Under the pieces are notes generated by a model. It was not told where the DNA came from, ran no database searches, and worked only from the letters and a program-made list of their open reading frames with translations. From Sphingomonas hankookensis (GTDB lineage Bacteria > Pseudomonadota > Alphaproteobacteria > Sphingomonadales > Sphingomonadaceae), in NCBI RefSeq assembly GCF_022664465.1, contig NZ_JAKREV010000001.1:620001-684000 (forward strand): DNA of 64,000 nucleotides, read 5' to 3'. Every line of letters begins with the position of its first letter. Position 1 is the first letter of the stretch. Below are positions 7,387 through 16,588 of this stretch, one piece after another. Both the position numbers and the translations under genes were made by a program.

Positions 7387-9401
7387 ACCAGTAGCGCCGC
7401 GAGGGCCGGTACCGTCAACGGCTCGGCACACAGGAACCCCTGGTACAGCTGGCACCCTTCGGTCGCCAGCGCGTCGCGTTGGGCGACGGTTTCGACCCCC
7501 TCGGCGATGATCGTCAGGTCGAGCGAGCGTGCCATGTCGATGACGCCGCGTACCACCACCCGGTCGCGGTGCGATCCGACGATGTCCTGCGTCAGCCGCC
7601 GGTCGAGCTTCAGGTAGTCGAGCGGCAACGCCTTGAGATAGGCGAGGCTGGAATAGCCCGTGCCGAAATCGTCGATCGCGACGCGGCATCCGGCGGCACG
7701 CAGCGTGGCAAGCAACCCCGCCGCCTCGCCCAGTTCGGTGATGAGGCCGCTTTCGGTGATCTCGACCGTTAGCCGGTTGCGCGGAAAGCCACTGCCATCG
7801 GCGGCGGCGAGCAGCGTCTCGGCAAAATCGCGCTGCGCGACATCCTCCGCGGTCACGTTGATCGACAGGCGCAAGCGCGACAGCGGCGCGTCCCAGCCGG
7901 CGGCGATCCGCATCGCCAGCTGCTGGATATGCGCCGACAGCCGCGCCGACAGCCCCGCGCGGGCGGCGGCGGCCAGCAACAGCTCGGCACCCAATTCGCC
8001 GCGATCCGGATGCGCCCAGCGGGACAGCGCCTCGACCCCGACGATCCGTCCCGACAGCACATCGACCTGCGGCTGGAACAGGATGGCGATCTCGCCCCGG
8101 TCGATCGCGCGGTGGACCTCGCCCGACAGGCTGTCGGCATCGCTCGCGGGAGCGCGTTCGCGCCGGTCGTCGGCCCTGCCGCCCGGCAAGGCGCCCTGCC
8201 CGCGCAGGATCAGCGCCGCGCCATCCTCGCCCGCCTGCGCCAGCGCGACCGTCTGGCGCAGGCCCAGCGACACCACCGTGCTGCCGGCGATGAACGGACG
8301 GGCCATCGCCTTGGCGACCGCCGCTTCGAGCCCGGTATCGGTACCGTGCGGCAACAGCACCGCGAACTCGGTCCCGCCCAGCCGCGCCAGTGCCGCACGC
8401 GCGACGCCGGCGTCGCGCACCGCCTGTTCGATCCGTCGCTCCACCGCGCGTAGCAGCGTGTCGCCGACGACGCGCCCCTGCTGACGGTTGACCGGATCGA
8501 CCCCGCTGATCGCCACTACGCGTATGCCGGGGCGCTCGCCCGTTTCGATCCGGCGATCGAGCCAGCGCACCGCCCCGGCATGGTCGCGCACCGATCCCAG
8601 CGCCTCGCGCACCACCGCGCCGATATCGCCGACCCGCGCCAGCGGTTCGACCAGCGCGTGCAGCCGCCCGCTATGGGCGTCGCGCGCGACATGCTGCACT
8701 ACCCGGCCGAGCCCCGGCAGATCATGGGCAAAGGCGGTGGCAGGCAGCTGCTCGGTCAGCCGCCGGATCGCCGCCAGCGCGGTATGCCGGCCGTCGGGAC
8801 CCAGCGCGCGCAACAGGGTGCGCGGGTCGCTGGTCTCGGCGAAACCGGTCGCCTCCGCCAGCGCGGGCGTCAGTTGCAGCGACCCGCGCTCCGCATCGTG
8901 CCGCCAGCCGAGCGGCGCACCGGCACCCGCCGCGGGATCGTGCCAGCCGCCGCCCATGCGCAGCACATGGCGTTCGGCCGATCGCACCGCCTGTACCAGC
9001 ACCTCGCCCGCGATCGGGCTGACCAGAAGATGCGTCGCGCCGGCATCGTGCAGCGCGCCCAGCCGGTCGACGTCGCCGCGCGACACCAGCACGAGCAGCG
9101 CATCGCCATGCCCGGCGATCCGCGCCAGTTCGGCGGTGGCGGCGATCCCCTCGTCGATCGCACCGCGCGCATCGACGATCGCGATCGCCGTCCCGCTGGC
9201 GGCGACCCGCTGGCGCAGCCCATCGGCACGCCGCGCGGCGACCACCCGCCAGCCGGCCCGCGACAGCACCGCCGCCAGCTCGTCGCGCTGCCGAAACGAC
9301 AGCACGAACAGCGCGCGCTGCTGCGCCGCATCATGGCCGTGCCGAATGGTCAGATCCCCCCCATCGTCGGCGACTGTATGGCGGCATCCGCGCGGCGGCA
9401 A
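7380..9401 (-). CDS. Degenerate GGDEF plus EAL cyclic-di-GMP phosphodiesterase
   Basis: A 673-aa protein. Residues ~25-150 look like a receiver-like alpha/beta domain ([38 protein letters not shown]), then a PAS-like linker. The GGDEF domain's signature is GGTEF (residues 342-346), so cyclase activity is unlikely. The EAL domain (from about residue 430) has [49 protein letters not shown] and QGFL, the full set expected of an active phosphodiesterase. There is no membrane span. The start is uncertain, as there is no clear ribosome binding site at 9401. The sensory input is unknown; the GGTEF domain could act as a GTP-binding regulator. Confidence 0.88.
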   Translation of the reverse strand: MPPRGCRHTVADDGGDLTIRHGHDAAQQRALFVLSFRQRDELAAVLSRAGWRVVAARRADGLRQRVAASGTAIAIVDARGAIDEGIAATAELARIAGHGDALLVLVSRGDVDRLGALHDAGATHLLVSPIAGEVLVQAVRSAERHVLRMGGGWHDPAAGAGAPLGWRHDAERGSLQLTPALAEATGFAETSDPRTLLRALGPDGRHTALAAIRRLTEQLPATAFAHDLPGLGRVVQHVARDAHSGRLHALVEPLARVGDIGAVVREALGSVRDHAGAVRWLDRRIETGERPGIRVVAISGVDPVNRQQGRVVGDTLLRAVERRIEQAVRDAGVARAALARLGGTEFAVLLPHGTDTGLEAAVAKAMARPFIAGSTVVSLGLRQTVALAQAGEDGAALILRGQGALPGGRADDRRERAPASDADSLSGEVHRAIDRGEIAILFQPQVDVLSGRIVGVEALSRWAHPDRGELGAELLLAAAARAGLSARLSAHIQQLAMRIAAGWDAPLSRLRLSINVTAEDVAQRDFAETLLAAADGSGFPRNRLTVEITESGLITELGEAAGLLATLRAAGCRVAIDDFGTGYSSLAYLKALPLDYLKLDRRLTQDIVGSHRDRVVVRGVIDMARSLDLTIIAEGVETVAQRDALATEGCQLYQGFLCAEPLTVPALAALLVQ

Positions 9402-9722
9402 TGGACAGCTTGTACGGTCCGTCGCGGGCGCTCGCTGCAGGGAAACGTCACCCCAGCGAAGGCTGGGGTCTCAGGCGGCTCCTGCTTCGTGCTATCAGCA
9501 GAAGATCCCAGCCTTCGCTGGGATGACGTCCGGGTCGGATCGAATGGAACAAGCACCAAGAGCGTGTCTTGCAGCGCCGACCCGCTGCCCACCCTTGTCA
9601 GGCAGGAAGCGAAGCAGCGTACCGCCCCCAGGCGGATCATCACCCCGGACCGATACAGGCCAGCGGACCGGGCGACCGCGCGACCTTGTCCTGTACCGCA
9701 TTGCCCCCTACCTTCGCCAGCA
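9402..9722. other. Intergenic region holding one dispersed repeat
   Basis: A 321-base gap between the divergent EAL gene and moaA. Apart from the class A hairpin pair at 9446-9529 I see no coding potential, RNA gene or strong promoter. It must contain both divergent promoters. Confidence 0.6.
9446..9529. repeat. Paired-hairpin dispersed repeat, class A
   Basis: Left unit CGTCACCCCAGCGAAGGCTG continuing GGG; right unit ATCCCAGCCTTCGCTGGGAT followed by GACG. The same layout as at 1421, 11583 and 53932, with a spacer of about 40 bases (TCTCAGGCGGCTCCTG...) between the two hairpins. Confidence 0.8.
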
Positions 9723-10721
9723 ATGTCCTGCGCCCCTTCCCTCGTCGATGCGCATGGCCGCACCATCCGCTATCTCCGCATCTCGGTCACCGACCGCTGC
9801 GACCTGCGCTGCCGCTATTGCATGTCGGAGGCGATGTCGTTCCTCCCCCGCGCAAAGGTGCTCAGTCTCGAAGAGATCGCGACGATCGCTGAACGCTTCG
9901 TGGCGCGCGGGATCGACAAGATCCGCCTGTCGGGCGGTGAGCCGCTGGTGCGGCGCGGGGTGGCCGAGCTGTGCACGCGGCTGGGGCGAATGATCGGGCA
10001 CGGACTCGACGAGCTGACCATGACGACCAACGCCACCCGGCTGCGCGAACATGCGCCGGAACTGGCCGCGGCGGGCATCCGGCGGATCAACGTCAGCCTC
10101 GACAGCCTCGACGCCGACACCTTTCGCTACGTCACCCGGCATGGCGATGTCGCACAGGTCCTCGACGGCATCGCCGCCGCGCGTGAAGCGGGGCTGGCGG
10201 TAAAGATCAACATGGTGGTCCTGAAAGGGCTGAACGAGGATCAGGTCGGCGACATGCTCGACTGGTGCGGACGCGAGGGGCACGACCTGTCGCTGATCGA
10301 AACGATGCCGCTGGGCGCGATCGACGAGGATCGTACCGACCGTTTCGTGCCATTGACGCGGGTGTTCGACACGCTGTCCGACCGCTTCACCCTCACCCGC
10401 GACACCCACCGCACCGGCGGCCCGGCGCGCTATTGGCGGATCGGGGAACATGGCAACCGGCTGGGCCTCATCTCGCCGCTGACCGAGAATTTCTGTGGCG
10501 GGTGCAACCGCATACGCCTTACGACCGAGGGCAAGCTGTACCTCTGCCTTGGCCATGACGACCATGTCGACCTGAAGGACGCGCTGCGCACCGGCGGGAT
10601 CGCGGCGGTCGATGCCGCGCTCGACGCCGCCCTGCCGCGCAAGCCCGCTGCCCACGATTTCCGGATCGAAGCCGGCGCGGCCCCCGCCGTCGCCCGCCAT
10701 ATGAGCGTGACCGGCGGATGA
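9723..10721 (+). CDS. moaA: GTP 3',8-cyclase MoaA
   Basis: A 332-aa radical SAM enzyme for the first step of molybdenum cofactor synthesis. The N-terminal 4Fe-4S motif is CDLRCRYC; the C-terminal cluster is FCGGCNRIRL plus the Cys in YLCLG; the protein ends in the Gly-Gly pair needed for GTP conversion. SGGEPL and NVSLDSLD are also typical. The start at 9723 lacks an obvious ribosome binding site. The stop overlaps the nadK start as ATGA. No other moa or moe gene lies in the window, so MoaA is separated from the rest of the pathway. Confidence 0.95.
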   Translation: MSCAPSLVDAHGRTIRYLRISVTDRCDLRCRYCMSEAMSFLPRAKVLSLEEIATIAERFVARGIDKIRLSGGEPLVRRGVAELCTRLGRMIGHGLDELTMTTNATRLREHAPELAAAGIRRINVSLDSLDADTFRYVTRHGDVAQVLDGIAAAREAGLAVKINMVVLKGLNEDQVGDMLDWCGREGHDLSLIETMPLGAIDEDRTDRFVPLTRVFDTLSDRFTLTRDTHRTGGPARYWRIGEHGNRLGLISPLTENFCGGCNRIRLTTEGKLYLCLGHDDHVDLKDALRTGGIAAVDAALDAALPRKPAAHDFRIEAGAAPAVARHMSVTGG

Positions 10722-11485
10722 CCCGACTAGCCCTGCTCGCCTCCCCCACGGCGCAGGCGCGCGCGGCGGAGGAGACGCTGCGCGCCCGCTACGACTGGGT
10801 CGGGGTCGAGGATGCCGACCTGATCGTCGCGCTGGGTGGTGACGGATTCCTGCTGCAGGTGCTGCACATGCTGCTGGAGCGGCACAATACCGTGCCGGTG
10901 TTCGGGATGAACCTCGGCACGGTCGGGTTCCTGATGAACGAATGGCGGATCGACGAGCTGGAGCGGCGGCTGGGCCGGGCCAAGCCGTTCCGCGTGTCGC
11001 CGCTGACCATGACCGCGACGACGATGGACGGCGAGGTCCGCGTGCTGCCGGCGATCAACGAAGTCTCGCTCCTGCGCGAAACCCGGCAGACCGCGAAGCT
11101 GGAGGTCGTGCTCAACGACCGCGTCGTGATGCCCGAACTGGTGTGCGACGGCATTCTCGCGGCGACGCCCGCCGGGTCGACCGCGTACAACCTGTCCGCC
11201 AACGGACCGATCCTGCCGATGGGATCGGGGATGCTGGCGCTGACCCCGATCAGCCCGTTCCGCCCACGGCGCTGGCGCGGGGCGATCGTGCCCGACAAGG
11301 CACGCATCACCCTGCGTGTGCTGGAACCCGAGAAGCGCCCGGTGTCGGCCGTCGCCGACCAGCGCGAAGTGCGCGACGTGGCGCAGGTCGACGTGGTGGT
11401 CGACCGGGTGCGCGACCTGACGCTGCTGTTCGACCCGGAGCATGCGCTGGACGACCGGATCACGATGGAGCAGTTCGCGGGGTAG
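10718..11485 (+). CDS. nadK: NAD kinase
   Basis: A 255-aa ATP/polyphosphate-dependent NAD kinase that makes NADP. Motifs: ALGGDGFLL (the GGDG catalytic site), GMNLGTVGFLMN, and TPAGSTAYNLSANGPI, then LTPISPFRPR. The length and order fit the short alphaproteobacterial type. It overlaps the moaA stop by four bases (ATGA), indicating translational coupling. Downstream is a long composite repeat instead of another gene. Confidence 0.95.
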   Translation: MTRLALLASPTAQARAAEETLRARYDWVGVEDADLIVALGGDGFLLQVLHMLLERHNTVPVFGMNLGTVGFLMNEWRIDELERRLGRAKPFRVSPLTMTATTMDGEVRVLPAINEVSLLRETRQTAKLEVVLNDRVVMPELVCDGILAATPAGSTAYNLSANGPILPMGSGMLALTPISPFRPRRWRGAIVPDKARITLRVLEPEKRPVSAVADQREVRDVAQVDVVVDRVRDLTLLFDPEHALDDRITMEQFAG

Positions 11486-11510
11486 GTCTGCCCTGCCTGG
11501 AAGCAGGTTG

Positions 11511-11762
11511 GTTCACGCGGAGGCGCAGGGGACGCGGAGGGGTTGCGCTTGGGCACAGCGGATATCCTGCGCTGCCGGACAACGTCATCCCAGCGAAGGC
11601 TGGGATCTCCCGGTGGTAGCACGGGACAAGAGCCGCTTGGAGGCCCAGCCTTCGCTGGGGCGACGTCTAGCGAACGGGATCGTCCCTTTGCCCGAGGCGC
11701 AACCCCTCCGCGTCCTCTGCGCCTTTGCGCGAAAAACCTCCCCTCCGCGCCTTCGCGTGAAC
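11511..11762. repeat. Composite inverted repeat enclosing a class A hairpin pair
   Basis: The outer arms are inverted copies of a GCGCAGGGGACGCGGAGGGG / CCCCTCCGCGTCCTCTGCGC sequence (about 11521-11550 and 11698-11732), with further CCTCCGCG / CGCGGAGG matches out to about 11762. Enclosed is a class A pair at 11583-11665 (CATCCCAGCGAAGGCTGGGAT and CCCAGCCTTCGCTGGGG). Two unrelated palindromic families are therefore nested. It fills most of the 371-base gap 11486-11856, in which I see no gene. Confidence 0.7.
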
Positions 11763-11856
11763 AAACCCCGCTCCTTCCTTTCCCGCCCACGGCAAAAACC
11801 GAAATAACCGCTTGCAAAGCCCAAATCCGCTGGTAGAGACGCGGCCTCGCAGTTGT

Positions 11857-11931
11857 TCCCTGATAGCTCAGCGGTAGAGCTCTCGACTGTTAATCGAGCG
11901 GCCGTAGGTTCGAATCCTACTCAGGGAGCCA
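11857..11931 (+). tRNA. tRNA-Asn (GTT)
   Basis: A 75-base cloverleaf with encoded CCA. The acceptor stem is TCCCTGA/TCAGGGA with discriminator G. The D arm is GCTCAGCGGTAGAGC. The anticodon stem is CTCGA/TCGAG around loop CTGTTAA, with GTT at 11889-11891. The T arm is GTAGGTTCGAATCCTAC. All stems pair perfectly or nearly so. Confidence 0.97.
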
Positions 11932-11959
11932 GCGACACCCCGGCATCTACCTGGTCGAC

Positions 11960-11984
11960 AAGGCGGGACTTCGGTTCCGCCTTT
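11960..11984 (+). terminator. Terminator after tRNA-Asn
   Basis: AAGGCGGGAC-TTCG-GTTCCGCCTT: a 10-bp stem capped by a C(UUCG)G tetraloop and followed by only a short T run. It sits 29 bases after the tRNA, so it probably ends that transcript. Confidence 0.6.
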
Positions 11985-12152
11985 CGCCGTTTCAGCGATT
12001 TCGTCGTTCGTCAGCCGGCGTTCAGCATCGGGTAATCTCGTGTACGGCACGGTCCGTCGGCTTATGACCACGGACCCGAACCCGTGGCCGATCGTTCCAC
12101 CTTCATGGAAGATCGCCATGGGTCGGTAGCCATGGCGGCATTGGAGAAACTG

Positions 12153-12764
12153 ATGTTGCTGCACCCTACCTCGCGTGCCCGCCTTCGCGCGATTGGCACC
12201 ACCCTTGTCGGGGCACTGGCTCTGGCGGCCTGCGCGACGCCGACACCCTATCAACCCGCATCGGGTTCGGGCTTCTATCGCAACGGCTATAGCGACCAGC
12301 AGATCGAGCCCAATCGCTATCAGGTGAGCTTCGCCGGCAACAGCCTGACCTCGCGCGAGACGGTCGAGCGCTATTTGCTCTATCGTTCGGCCCAGCTGAC
12401 GCTGGAACGCGGCTTCGACTATTTCATCCTCGCCGACCGCGACACCAATCTGCGCAGCCGCACCTATTCGACGCCCGGCGTCGGTGGTTTCGGCGGCTGG
12501 GGCGGTGGCTTCGGCTGGGGCGGCTGGGGTCCGGCATGGCGCTATCGCAGCCCGGCGTTCGGCTGGCGGACGTGGGACCCGTTCTGGGGTGATCCGTTCT
12601 TCGATCGCTCGGTCGATATCCGCACCGTCGACAAGTATGAAGCGCTGGCGGAGATCGTGCTGGGTCGCGGGCCCAAGCCATCCAACAACGTCCGCGCGTT
12701 CGACGCGCGCGCGGTCCTGCAGAGCCTCGGGCCGAGCGTGATGGAGCCCGAACCGCGGCGGTAA
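12153..12764 (+). CDS. CC0125/CC1285-type lipoprotein, Gly/Trp-rich
   Basis: A 203-aa predicted outer-membrane or periplasmic lipoprotein: signal LRAIGTTLVGALALAAC with the lipobox Cys at 27. The body has SFAGNSLTSRETVERYLLYRSA-type sequence and a low-complexity glycine/tryptophan stretch (about residues 110-130) before a C-terminal domain. It resembles the small lipoprotein family described from Caulobacter (CC0125/CC1285); function unknown. The ATG at 12153 is preferred because GGAG lies seven bases upstream; three earlier in-frame starts would bury the signal peptide. Followed by a strong terminator. Confidence 0.75.
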   Translation: MLLHPTSRARLRAIGTTLVGALALAACATPTPYQPASGSGFYRNGYSDQQIEPNRYQVSFAGNSLTSRETVERYLLYRSAQLTLERGFDYFILADRDTNLRSRTYSTPGVGGFGGWGGGFGWGGWGPAWRYRSPAFGWRTWDPFWGDPFFDRSVDIRTVDKYEALAEIVLGRGPKPSNNVRAFDARAVLQSLGPSVMEPEPRR

Positions 12765-12788
12765 CGCTGCGACAGGGGTAGAAACAGG

Positions 12789-12826
12789 AAGGCCGCCGTT
12801 CCCATCGGGACGGCGGCCTTTTTTTT
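12789..12826 (+). terminator. Rho-independent terminator
   Basis: AAGGCCGCCGTTCCC / GGGACGGCGGCC hairpin followed by eight T residues, 25 bases after the lipoprotein stop. The stem has one unpaired T. This is the clearest intrinsic terminator in the window. Confidence 0.85.
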
Positions 12827-12872
12827 CGTTGGCGTGAAAAGCCCGCTCTGGCGACATGAAATCCGGCCTATT

Positions 12873-12953
12873 CGTATCCCCGCGCAGGCGGAGATCCAAA
12901 GTAACAAAGCGCGGCGCCTGCGGCTCTGGATCCCCGCCTGCGCGGGGATACGG
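12873..12953. repeat. Paired-hairpin dispersed repeat, class B
   Basis: CGTATCCCCGCGCAGGCGGA on the left and ATCCCCGCCTGCGCGGGGAT followed by ACGG on the right. Same architecture as class A but built on a CCCGC-GCAGG-CGGG core. It lies just downstream of secA, so it may be transcribed as the secA 3' end. Confidence 0.7.
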
Positions 12954-12966
12954 TCCACTTAACGCC

Positions 12967-15714
12967 TTACGCCACCAGCGCCCCATGGCAGTGCTTGTAC
13001 TTGCGCCCCGAACCGCACGGGCACGGCGCATTGCGGCTGACGCGGCCTTCCCAGCTGGCGGGGTCGTCGCCCAAGTCCTCGTCGGGCTGCGGCGCTGCCA
13101 TCTGCAGCATCGGCACGCGGGTGGTGACGAGGCCCGGCGTCCCCTCCCCGCCCCAGCTGTCGTCCTCGCCGGTCAACGGGTCGATATGCATCGTCAGGAA
13201 ATCGGGCAGCTCGGGAAGCTCGGGCGGCGCCTGGAAGTTGAAGTTGGCGTGCGCCATCGTCCGGGTCACGTCCTCGCGGATGCTGGCAAGCATCCGTTCG
13301 AACAGCGCGAACGCCTCCTGCTTATATTCGTTGATCGGCGTCTTCTGCGCGTACGCACGCAGGTGGATGACGGCGCGCAGCGCGTCGAGCATCGCCAGAT
13401 GCTCCTTCCAGTGATGGTCGAGCGTCTGGAGCAGGATCGACTTTTCGATCTGGGTCCAGCTTTCGGCATCCAGTTCGGCCGACTTCGCATCGACCAGCGC
13501 GTCGGCGTCCTTGCGGATGCGCTCTTCCAGCGTCTCCGCGTCGAGGCCGTCCTCGTTCGCGATCCAGTCGGCGACCGGCGCGTCGACGCCCAGCAGCTCC
13601 TGCGCCCGCTCGCGCAGCCCTTCGACGTTCCACTGTTCGGGGTAGCTGTCGGGCGGCACGGCGTCGCCGACGACGGTGTTGACCGTCGCGTGGCGCATGT
13701 CGACCACCACGTCGCCGACCGTCTCTGCGTCCATCACGTCGGCGCGCTGTTCGTAGATGACCTTGCGCTGGTCGTTCATCACGTCGTCATATTCGACGAC
13801 CTGCTTGCGCACGTCGTAGTTGCGTGCCTCGACCTTTTTCTGCGCGGTTTCGATCGCACGCGACAGCCACTTGCTGCCGATCGCCTCGCCATCCTCGATA
13901 TTGTTGCGCATCATCTTCGCAAACAGCGTATCCGGCCCGAAAATCCGCAACAGATCGTCGTCGAGGCACAGGTAGAAGCGCGACAGGCCCGGATCGCCCT
14001 GCCGCCCCGAACGGCCGCGTAGCTGGTTGTCGATGCGGCGGCTTTCATGGCGTTCGGTGCCGAGCACGAACAGGCCACCGGCCTCCAGCACCTTCTGCTT
14101 TTCCTCGACGATCTCGGCACGGACGCGGGCCAGCGCGGCGTCATATTCGCTGGTGCCTTCGACCAGGTCGGGGTTCTCGTCGAGCATGCGGAACTCGGCA
14201 TTGCCGCCCAGCTGAATGTCGGTGCCGCGCCCGGCCATGTTGGTGGCGATGGTCACCGCGCCCAGCCGGCCGGCCTGCGCCACGATATGCGCTTCGGATT
14301 CGTGATAGCGCGCGTTCAGCACCTTGTGGTCGACGCCCTCCTGCGTGAGGAATTCGGACAGCAGTTCCGACTTTTCGATCGAGACGGTGCCGACCAGCAC
14401 CGGCTGGCCCTGCGACGCGTGTTCGCGGATCTTCCGGGCGATGGCGCGGAACTTGTCGTCCAGCGTCTTGTAGAATTCGTCTTCCTCGTCGACGCGGCGG
14501 ACGGCCACGTTGGTCGGGATCGAGACGACGTTCATCTTATAGATGTCGAAGAACTCGGGCGCTTCGGTCGCCGCCGTGCCGGTCATGCCCGACAGCTTGG
14601 GATACATGCGGAAATAATTCTGGAAGGTGATCGAGGCGAGCGTCTGGTTCTCCGGCTCGATATTCACGCCTTCCTTCGCCTCGGCGGCCTGGTGCAGGCC
14701 GTCGGACCAGCGGCGCCCGTCCATCATGCGGCCGGTGAACTCGTCGATAATGACGACCTTGCCGTCCTTCACGATGTAATCGGTGTCGCGCTTGAACATC
14801 ACGTTCGCGCGCAGCGCCTGGTTCACATGGTGCACGACCTGCGTATTTTCGAAGTCGTAGAGGTTGGCGCCGAACAGCAGCCCGGCATCCTCCAGCATCC
14901 GCTCCATCTTTTCGGTGCCGTCCTCGGTCAGCACGATCGACTTCTGCTTCTCGTCCTTCTCGTAATCGTCAGGACTCAGCCGCTTCACGATCTCGTCGAC
15001 CGAGCGATACAGGTCGGACTTGTCGTCGGTCGGACCCGAAATGATGAGCGGGGTGCGCGCCTCATCGATCAGGATCGAATCGACCTCGTCGACGATCGCG
15101 AAATTGAACGGCCGCTGCGTCATCGACTGGCGGTCGAACTTCATATTGTCGCGCAGATAGTCGAAGCCGAATTCGTTGTTGGTGCCGTAGGTAATGTCGG
15201 CAGCATAGGCTGCCCGACGCTCGTGATCGGGGATGTTCGGCACGATCACGCCGGTGGTGAGCCCGAGGAAGCCATAGACCTGCCCCATCTGCGCCGCGTC
15301 GCGTCGCGCCAGATAGTCGTTGACGGTAACAACGTGGACGCCGTCACCCGGCAGCGCGTTCAGATAGCAGGCGAGCGTCGCGACCAGCGTCTTGCCCTCA
15401 CCGGTACGCATTTCGGCAATCTCGCCGCGGTGGAGGACGATGCCGCCGACCATCTGCACGTCGAAGTGGCGCATGCCGAGCACGCGGCGTGCGGCTTCGC
15501 GGACGGTGGCGAAGGCTTCGGGCAGCAGCGAATCGAGTTTTGCGCCACCGGCCAGCTGTTCGCGGAACTTCGGGGTCTGCGCGGCCAGTTCCACGTCGGA
15601 CATGGCGGTCAGCGTGGGTTCGAACTCGTTGATCTTGTTGACGATCGAACCGAGCGACTTGACGTAGCGGTCGTTGGACGACCCGAACAGCGATTTGGCG
15701 AGGCCACCGAACAT
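12967..15714 (-). CDS. secA: Preprotein translocase ATPase SecA
   Basis: A 915-aa motor of the Sec export pathway at the inner membrane. Walker A is MRTGEGKT (residues 102-109); [13 protein letters not shown] is the DEAD-type Walker B; the helicase-like NBD2 contains [13 protein letters not shown] and the [11 protein letters not shown] arginine-finger block. The C-terminus carries the zinc-binding [14 protein letters not shown], which contacts SecB. Full length, with all domains intact. The start [11 protein letters not shown] is typical. The next gene upstream on the same strand is a small secreted protein about 90 bp away. Confidence 0.98.
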   Translation of the reverse strand: MFGGLAKSLFGSSNDRYVKSLGSIVNKINEFEPTLTAMSDVELAAQTPKFREQLAGGAKLDSLLPEAFATVREAARRVLGMRHFDVQMVGGIVLHRGEIAEMRTGEGKTLVATLACYLNALPGDGVHVVTVNDYLARRDAAQMGQVYGFLGLTTGVIVPNIPDHERRAAYAADITYGTNNEFGFDYLRDNMKFDRQSMTQRPFNFAIVDEVDSILIDEARTPLIISGPTDDKSDLYRSVDEIVKRLSPDDYEKDEKQKSIVLTEDGTEKMERMLEDAGLLFGANLYDFENTQVVHHVNQALRANVMFKRDTDYIVKDGKVVIIDEFTGRMMDGRRWSDGLHQAAEAKEGVNIEPENQTLASITFQNYFRMYPKLSGMTGTAATEAPEFFDIYKMNVVSIPTNVAVRRVDEEDEFYKTLDDKFRAIARKIREHASQGQPVLVGTVSIEKSELLSEFLTQEGVDHKVLNARYHESEAHIVAQAGRLGAVTIATNMAGRGTDIQLGGNAEFRMLDENPDLVEGTSEYDAALARVRAEIVEEKQKVLEAGGLFVLGTERHESRRIDNQLRGRSGRQGDPGLSRFYLCLDDDLLRIFGPDTLFAKMMRNNIEDGEAIGSKWLSRAIETAQKKVEARNYDVRKQVVEYDDVMNDQRKVIYEQRADVMDAETVGDVVVDMRHATVNTVVGDAVPPDSYPEQWNVEGLRERAQELLGVDAPVADWIANEDGLDAETLEERIRKDADALVDAKSAELDAESWTQIEKSILLQTLDHHWKEHLAMLDALRAVIHLRAYAQKTPINEYKQEAFALFERMLASIREDVTRTMAHANFNFQAPPELPELPDFLTMHIDPLTGEDDSWGGEGTPGLVTTRVPMLQMAAPQPDEDLGDDPASWEGRVSRNAPCPCGSGRKYKHCHGALVA

Positions 15715-15804
15715 GGATGTGCTTCCTTGGAATACGGAGCGCGCACCGCGACGGATTCGGCGGCTGCGCAGAGAGGCAAAAGGTCGGAAAAGCGCGAAGG
15801 GGCG

Positions 15805-16119
15805 CTATTCGTGCGTGCGCAGCGTCCGGTCGCGCACCGCGACATGGGGTGCGGGCGTCAGGAACAGCGGCTGCGGCTCGCCGACCAGCGGCTGCAACGG
15901 CCGTAGCGTCGCAGGCGTCGGCGCCTCGACGATCGCCACCGCGATCTGCCCCGCCACCGCTTGTGCCGCCGCCACGTGCCGTGCGTTCGCGACTCCCACG
16001 CCGGGGAGCAGGCCGGTCAGGCCCGTCAGCAGCGCGGAAAGGAACAGCAGCAAACGCAAGCGATACGTCCGAACGTTATGGTTTCGCGACGGGGCGCCCG
16101 GCGCAAGCGGGTGAGACAT
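15805..16119 (-). CDS. Small hypothetical secreted or membrane-anchored protein
   Basis: About 104 aa. A basic segment (RTYRLRLLLF) precedes a hydrophobic helix (LSALLTGLTGLLPGVGVANA), which reads as a signal peptide or anchor. The rest is Ala/Pro-rich and ends in APHVAVRDRTLRTHE. The ATG at 16119 is chosen over an upstream in-frame codon at 16158 to give a normal signal sequence, but no good ribosome binding site supports it. No family recognised. Lies upstream of secA on the same strand. Confidence 0.45.
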   Translation of the reverse strand: MSHPLAPGAPSRNHNVRTYRLRLLLFLSALLTGLTGLLPGVGVANARHVAAAQAVAGQIAVAIVEAPTPATLRPLQPLVGEPQPLFLTPAPHVAVRDRTLRTHE

Positions 16120-16154
16120 AGGGACGCGACGGCACGGCGTCCACCCAGTCCGCA

Positions 16155-16556
16155 TCACTTATCGGTCAGCAAGCCCGGCGTCGATCCGGGAAGTTGCCAA
16201 GTGAAGGACATCCGCCATCGGCCCGTGGTGGCCGCCCCCTTCACGTTGGTCGCCGGGCGAAACCTGCTGCGTTCGAGCATCAGTCGGCAGGTTGTGCCAT
16301 CAAGCAGCGCGCTGCCGCTCGATTCAACGGTCCGGCAACCGGTCGGCTTGCCCGTTCGGCCGATCTGCATCTCGACCCGGGTGATACCTTGCTCTTTCAA
16401 CAGCAGCGCATCGGTCGGATAGTCGTCCGGAACGACCCACGTTTCGGGATCGACCGGCTGCGGGTCGGTTTGCGCCAATACCCCACCACCACAACAAAGC
16501 GTTGCAACCGCCGCGCCCATGCGTAGGAACCGTCGCATCCTCATCCCCTGCCCCAT
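16155..16556 (-). CDS. Secreted TonB C-terminal-like domain protein
   Basis: Up to 133 aa; internal ATGs at 16544 and 16538 are also possible, and AGGGGA five bases before 16538 favours the shortest form. A signal peptide (RRFLRMGAAVATLCCGGGVLA) is followed by a domain resembling TonB C-termini: VEMQIGRTGKPTGCRTVESSG, then CRLMLERSRFRPATNVKG and a WRMSFTW strand. It lacks the N-terminal membrane anchor and proline-rich spacer of a real TonB, so it is probably a free periplasmic domain and not an energy transducer. Divergent from argJ with only about 30-50 bp between. Confidence 0.65.
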   Translation of the reverse strand: MGQGMRMRRFLRMGAAVATLCCGGGVLAQTDPQPVDPETWVVPDDYPTDALLLKEQGITRVEMQIGRTGKPTGCRTVESSGSALLDGTTCRLMLERSRFRPATNVKGAATTGRWRMSFTWQLPGSTPGLLTDK

Positions 16557-16588
16557 ATGGGGTGCAGGCTAGACCGGACACCGCGCCC

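Noticed and set aside
11857..11931. tRNA-Asn as the attachment site of a genomic island
   Set aside because: No integrase, no direct repeat of the tRNA 3' end and no change in gene character on either side.
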